NCBI RefSeq assembly: GCF_900129985.1
Contig: NZ_FQXN01000005.1
Location: forward strand, 62,001-126,000
Direction: 5' to 3'
From: Thermosipho atlanticus DSM 15807
GTDB lineage: Bacteria; Thermotogota; Thermotogae; Thermotogales; Fervidobacteriaceae
Length of the DNA: 64,000 nucleotides
Of the stretch, positions 60,413-64,000 are shown one piece after another. Below the pieces are notes generated by a model. It was not told the DNA's origin. It searched no databases and saw only the letters and a list, made by a program, of their open reading frames with translations. Made by a program: the position numbers and the translations under genes. Numbering within the stretch: position 1 is the stretch's first letter; each line of letters starts with the position of its first letter.

Positions 60413-62138
60413 ATACTGATTTAACTATTTCTTTAAAGGTTTTTTCTATGAGTTTTAGTTTTTCTTCAGATCTTTTCCTGTCTTTGTCAAAGGAATATAT
60501 ATATACCTTGAGCTTTGGTTCTGTACCAGATGGTCTTACAGCATACCAACTTCCATCATCAAAGAAAAATCTTAGAACATTTGAAGAAAGAATATGGTCT
60601 TTATTCACTTCACCTATTTTATTTCCTTCACTATCGTATATATTTCCATACAAATAGTCAATATATTTTACTAATTTTAATTCTCCAATTTGTTTTGGGA
60701 AGTTTTCTCTGTAAAAGCTCATGATTTTATTTATTTTTTTCATACCTTCAATGCCTTCGAATATTAAAGAAAAGTTGTTTTCAAGGTAGTATCCATATTT
60801 TTCATATAATTCATTTAATACATCTACAAGGGTTTTTCCGAATTTTTTGTAATATCCTGTTGCTTCAGAAAGCAACATAGCAGAAATGACGCCATCTTTA
60901 TCTCTGACAAAGGTTCCTGTAACAAAACCAATACTTTCTTCATATCCAAATTCAAATTGATAATCCTCTTTTTCAAGTTTGTTTTCAAGTCCACAGATAT
61001 TTTTGAAACCAGTTAATGTTTCGAAAGTTTCAACATTAAATTCTTTTGCAACTCGCTTTCCGAGGTTTCCGGTAACAATGGATTTGATTATTATACTTTT
61101 CGAAGATAATAGATTTTTCTTCTTTCTTTGGCTTAAAAGGTATTGAATTAAGATAGCTCCAGTTTGATTCCCATTAAGTGGAACATACTCACCATTATGA
61201 TATACCATTACAGCTAATCTATCACAATCTGGGTCGGTGGCAAGTATTATATCTGCCTTTTTTTCATGAGCCAGTTTAAGAGCAAGTTTGAAAGCTTTGA
61301 TATCTTCAGGATTAGGGTATCCAACTGTTTTAAAATCAGGATCTGGAGATTCTTGTTCTTTGACAACAAAGACATTTTTGAACCCTCTTACGCTTAATAT
61401 GTGACGTACTGGAATATTACCTGTACCATTTAATGGTGTGTAAACAATTTTGATATTTTTATCAATTTCTTCATTTAAAGCAAGATTTAACACATTTTTG
61501 TAATATTCTTCATCAATTTCTCTACCTATCATTTCGATTAACCCTTTTGAGATTCCTTCATCAAATGGTATTTTTTTTATTACACCGAAATCCTTGATTG
61601 CTTGAATATTCTTTTGAACAGGTATTGCAACGTCATCTAAAATCTGAGAACCTTCATCCCAATATACTTTGTATCCATTATATTCCGGTGGATTATGACT
61701 TGCTGTAATAACTATGCCAGCTGTGGCGTGTAAGTGTCTAACAGCAAATGACAATTCGGGGGTTGGTCTAATGTCGTTAAAAATATAAACTTTTATACCA
61801 TTACCCGCAAGAACCTCAGCAGAGATCCTGGCAAAATCTTTAGAAAAGTGCCTTACATCATATGCAATTACAACTCCTTTTTGGGCTAAGTTTTTACCTT
61901 TAGAATTTATAAAATCTGCAAGCCCTTGTGTTGCTCGTGCAACAATGTATTTGTTCATTCTGTTAGTCCCAGCACCCAACTTACCCCTTAACCCTGCTGT
62001 ACCAAATTCAAGATCTTTAAAAAATCTTTCTTTTATTTCTTCTTCATTTCCTTCAATTAACCGAAGTTCCTTTTTAGTTTCTTCGTCTATATATGGACTT
62101 TCAAGCCATCTTTTATATTCTTCAAGATAATTTTTCAT
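60411..62138 (-). CDS. Phosphoglucomutase/phosphomannomutase family protein
   Basis: The 575-residue alpha-D-phosphohexomutase moves a phosphate between C1 and C6 of glucose or mannose. The active-site serine loop is ITASHNPPEYNGYKVYW, the metal loop is ATDPDCDRLAVM, the sugar-binding loop is EFGYEESIGFV and the phosphate-binding loop RPSGTEPKLKVY. The N-terminus has FGTAGLRGKLGAGTNRMN, as in the long phospho-sugar mutases related to PGM of Firmicutes. ATG at 62138 follows AAGGAGGTGTTGAA. The 5' region faces the LacI-type operator at 62208, so it may share regulation with the sugar-binding protein gene. Confidence 0.94.
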   Translation of the reverse strand: MKNYLEEYKRWLESPYIDEETKKELRLIEGNEEEIKERFFKDLEFGTAGLRGKLGAGTNRMNKYIVARATQGLADFINSKGKNLAQKGVVIAYDVRHFSKDFARISAEVLAGNGIKVYIFNDIRPTPELSFAVRHLHATAGIVITASHNPPEYNGYKVYWDEGSQILDDVAIPVQKNIQAIKDFGVIKKIPFDEGISKGLIEMIGREIDEEYYKNVLNLALNEEIDKNIKIVYTPLNGTGNIPVRHILSVRGFKNVFVVKEQESPDPDFKTVGYPNPEDIKAFKLALKLAHEKKADIILATDPDCDRLAVMVYHNGEYVPLNGNQTGAILIQYLLSQRKKKNLLSSKSIIIKSIVTGNLGKRVAKEFNVETFETLTGFKNICGLENKLEKEDYQFEFGYEESIGFVTGTFVRDKDGVISAMLLSEATGYYKKFGKTLVDVLNELYEKYGYYLENNFSLIFEGIEGMKKINKIMSFYRENFPKQIGELKLVKYIDYLYGNIYDSEGNKIGEVNKDHILSSNVLRFFFDDGSWYAVRPSGTEPKLKVYIYSFDKDRKRSEEKLKLIEKTFKEIVKSV

Positions 62139-62207
62139 TTCAACACCTCCTTATAATATATTTTAACACATTAAAGTTTTTTATTAAGTCTTTACAGTAA
62201 TCAAAAG

Positions 62208-62221
62208 TGTAAACGCTTACA
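62208..62221. promoter_or_regulatory. LacI-family operator 1
   Basis: TGTAAACGCTTACA is a perfect-arm palindrome with a central CG typical of LacI/GalR operators. It lies 70 bp upstream of the phosphosugar mutase gene and is identical to operator 2. Confidence 0.85.
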
Positions 62222-62343
62222 GAAAAATTAAGTTATTTTTAGAAAAACAAAGATTTTTGGGGATAATTTTTGTTAATTTTCTGTATTTACGAGGAATTTT
62301 ATTTGTTTCTTTTGTGCCAAATATGGTAATTTACTAACAAGCA

Positions 62344-62357
62344 TGTAAACGCTTACA
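62344..62357. promoter_or_regulatory. LacI-family operator 2
   Basis: This is an exact second copy of TGTAAACGCTTACA, 136 bp from operator 1 and 20 bp upstream of the sugar-binding protein ATG. It would sit at or just after the transcription start and act as a roadblock, with the distant copy assisting by looping. Confidence 0.87.
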
Positions 62358-62376
62358 ATAATAAGGAGGTGGGAAA

Positions 62377-63630
62377 ATGAGAAATTTTGTAATTATTATC
62401 TTAGTTCTGTTAAGTTTAGTTGTGTTTTCCACGAAGATTGTTTTTTGGACAGCGCCAAATCCTTTGCAAGAGCAATTTTGGAAACCTTTAATTGAGGAAT
62501 GGAACAATAACCATCCAAATGCTCAGATTGATTGGAAAACCATTCCTGCGGCAGGAAGTTCCGAAGAAGCTATACTTACTGCGGTTGCCGCTGGAAGTGC
62601 CCCGGATTTTTGTACGAATATTTTTAGTGGATTTGCGGCCCAACTTGCTGAACAAGGTATTATTGTTCCTTTAGATGAGGAGTTTGGTAAAGAATTTTTT
62701 GATTTAGTTGAAGTTAGGAAAATGAAAAACATCATTGAAGGTTGGAAGTTGAATGGTCATTATTATGTCTTTCCGATTTACTCCAATCCAATTTTGATGT
62801 GGTGGAGAAAAGACAAGCTTCAGGAACTAGGTTTTGATAGACCTCCTAGAACATATTCTGATATCTATGAAATTGCGAAAAAATATGCCAATCCACCAGA
62901 TAGATATGCAATGCAGGTTGTTCAAGGTAGAAATTGGTGGGACAGATGGTTTGACTTTATAACATATTATTATGCTGCAAGTTCAGGAAAATCTTATATT
63001 GATACAAAAAGATACAGAGCAATCTTTAACGATGAGTATGGAAAAGCAGTGGCTAACTTTATCTATACAATGTTTAAGAACAAATGGACAGCAGTAGAAA
63101 TGGGTAATCAATTTTCACTTTCTAGTGGGAAAGCATTAGGTGTTCTGCAAGGTCCGTGGTCAATAAATTGGGCCAAGAATACATATCCAGAAGTATATGA
63201 AAACCTTTGGATTTCTCCTCCGCCTGTTCCTGATAACTATAAAGGAGAATCTGTCAAAACTTTTGCTGATACAAAAGGTTTAGTAGTGTTTAGTAGTTCG
63301 AAACACAAAAAAGAAATTTTCGAATTTATTAAATGGGTATTTAGTGATCCTAGGAATGATGTAAGGTGGATTGAACTTACCAAAATGCCACCTGCAAGAG
63401 AAGATCTTATAACAAATCCTTTGTTTAAAAAATTCATGGATGAAGATCCATATTTTGCAGCTTATGCCAAAGAAGTTGGAAATGCTGTTCCACCAGCCCT
63501 TATTACTAACACTATTGATGTACAGGATGCAATGACCACTTACTTGATTGAGCCTTTAATGTATTTAAAAAGTAAACCTGAAGATGCTTTGAAAAGATGT
63601 GTAAAAGAAATTAACAAGATACTTTATTAA
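62377..63630 (+). CDS. Sugar ABC transporter substrate-binding protein
   Basis: The 417-residue exported protein has a signal peptide (RNFVIIILVLLSLVVFS) and a type 1 solute-binding fold, with KIVFWTAPNPLQEQFWKPLIEEWNNNHPNAQIDW, TAVAAGSAPDFCTNIFSGFAAQLAEQG, VFPIYSNPILMWWRKDKL and, near the end, KEIFEFIKWVFSDPRNDVRWIELT. It differs from the binding protein at 23867. Ligand is unknown, likely an oligosaccharide. AAGGAGGTGGGAAA precedes the ATG. Two LacI-type operators control it, and an exported protein gene follows within 15 bp, so an operon extends beyond the window. Confidence 0.92.
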   Translation: MRNFVIIILVLLSLVVFSTKIVFWTAPNPLQEQFWKPLIEEWNNNHPNAQIDWKTIPAAGSSEEAILTAVAAGSAPDFCTNIFSGFAAQLAEQGIIVPLDEEFGKEFFDLVEVRKMKNIIEGWKLNGHYYVFPIYSNPILMWWRKDKLQELGFDRPPRTYSDIYEIAKKYANPPDRYAMQVVQGRNWWDRWFDFITYYYAASSGKSYIDTKRYRAIFNDEYGKAVANFIYTMFKNKWTAVEMGNQFSLSSGKALGVLQGPWSINWAKNTYPEVYENLWISPPPVPDNYKGESVKTFADTKGLVVFSSSKHKKEIFEFIKWVFSDPRNDVRWIELTKMPPAREDLITNPLFKKFMDEDPYFAAYAKEVGNAVPPALITNTIDVQDAMTTYLIEPLMYLKSKPEDALKRCVKEINKILY

Positions 63631-63644
63631 GAGGAGGGGTATAT

Positions 63645-64000
63645 ATGAAAAGATTGTTGATTTTTGCTCTTATATTCATTGGTGTTTTAGTTTTACCTTT
63701 CACTTTAAAAATTCATGCAGGTAGTGTAGAAGTACCAATTACAATGAAAATGTCCGATTTTCTCGATTACGTTCCTGACGATGTAGATCTATATTGGGAT
63801 GGAATAAGGGTAAAAGTGGGTGGCTTATATGTTCCATTTCAAATTGATGATGTCGATGGAAATGGAAGAATTTCAGGAAATGATTATTTAGTTTTCCTTG
63901 GCAAAGGAGAATGTGAGATAATTATACCAGAAAATGAAACTGCAGTTGTGAATTTTGAAAATTACTTTTCTGTTAACAAAGATGGTAATGACTGGGTAGT
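63645..64000 (+). CDS. Exported protein with EF-hand/dockerin-like loop, 3' truncated by window
   Basis: The visible 118 codons start at an ATG preceded by GAGGAGGGGTATAT. They encode a signal peptide (KRLLIFALIFIGVLVLPFT) and then VPITMKMSDFLDYVPDDVDLY and a segment FQIDDVDGNGRISGNDYLVF. The last contains DVDGNGRISGND, the spacing DxDxNGxIxxxD of calcium-binding EF-hand or dockerin loops. I do not recognise the family. Co-transcription with the sugar-binding protein suggests an extracellular carbohydrate-related role, such as a polysaccharide-active enzyme or surface protein. The C-terminus is outside the window. Confidence 0.7.
   Translation, partial: MKRLLIFALIFIGVLVLPFTLKIHAGSVEVPITMKMSDFLDYVPDDVDLYWDGIRVKVGGLYVPFQIDDVDGNGRISGNDYLVFLGKGECEIIIPENETAVVNFENYFSVNKDGNDWV

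Overview
The window is chromosomal DNA from a low-G+C bacterium of the order Thermotogales, most likely Thermosipho or a close relative. This is inferred from strong A+T bias, frequent TTG/GTG starts behind long AGGAGG-type ribosome binding sites, short intergenic gaps, and gene types common in that group: TrpB2-type tryptophan synthase, GlpX, GH36 alpha-galactosidase, CUT1-type sugar ABC transporters and GntP permease. I could not run a search, so genus level is an inference. No CRISPR array, insertion sequence, prophage or rRNA is visible. There is one tRNA, Pro(GGG).

Layout. 1-482 is the tail of a membrane transporter. 513-6057 (minus) is a complete phosphate regulon in the order pstS-pstC-pstA-pstB-phoU-phoP-phoR, preceded by glpX, an RsuA-type pseudouridine synthase and folP (6251-9300, minus). 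9402-15664 holds a GntP permease, two alpha/beta hydrolases, an FGGY kinase and a divergent iron alcohol dehydrogenase with a near-perfect Rex operator. 15998-17596 is a second phosphate system (PiT plus a PhoU-like DUF47 protein). 17617-21863 holds an alpha-galactosidase, a radical SAM/HhH protein and a LysM-HAD acid phosphatase, followed by tRNA-Pro. 22074-25180 (minus) is a sugar ABC operon without its ATPase. 25393-32980 is a plus-strand run: metallophosphoesterase, nucleotidyltransferase, HAD phosphatase, TPR protein, hisS, a small pseudopilin-like ORF with an apparent ATT start, and an ABC exporter.

32972-43221 (minus) is the most unusual region. It is a nine-gene, tightly overlapping run: UvrD-type helicase, DUF72, ECF sigma, anti-sigma, a secreted protein of possible LolA/RseB type, a radical SAM protein with CX5CX2C and C-terminal HhH, a GGDEF protein, and a 1143-residue phosphoribosyltransferase-RecQ fusion, with an SRPBCC gene lying further upstream. 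It looks like a stress-regulated DNA-maintenance operon and is the best candidate here for an undescribed system. 44072-46274 is a lacI-type regulator co-transcribed with cinA, under a LacI-type palindrome.

46437-50680 is housekeeping (pyrG, PHP phosphatase, tsf, glyA). 50995-54408 is a pilin locus: two tandem duplicated pilins, a third pilin joined to nagA, and a convergent fourth pilin-like gene. 54524-58837 holds a CoA-binding protein, an aldo/keto reductase, a decayed PhzF pseudogene, a dipeptide epimerase and a transglutaminase-like protein. 58933-60381 is a textbook-like tryptophan attenuator (leader peptide with Trp-Trp-Trp and a terminal Trp, antiterminator, terminator) in front of a trpB2 gene whose 5' end looks damaged. 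60411-62138 is a phosphosugar mutase. The window ends in a sugar-binding-protein operon with two identical 14-bp LacI-type operators 136 bp apart.
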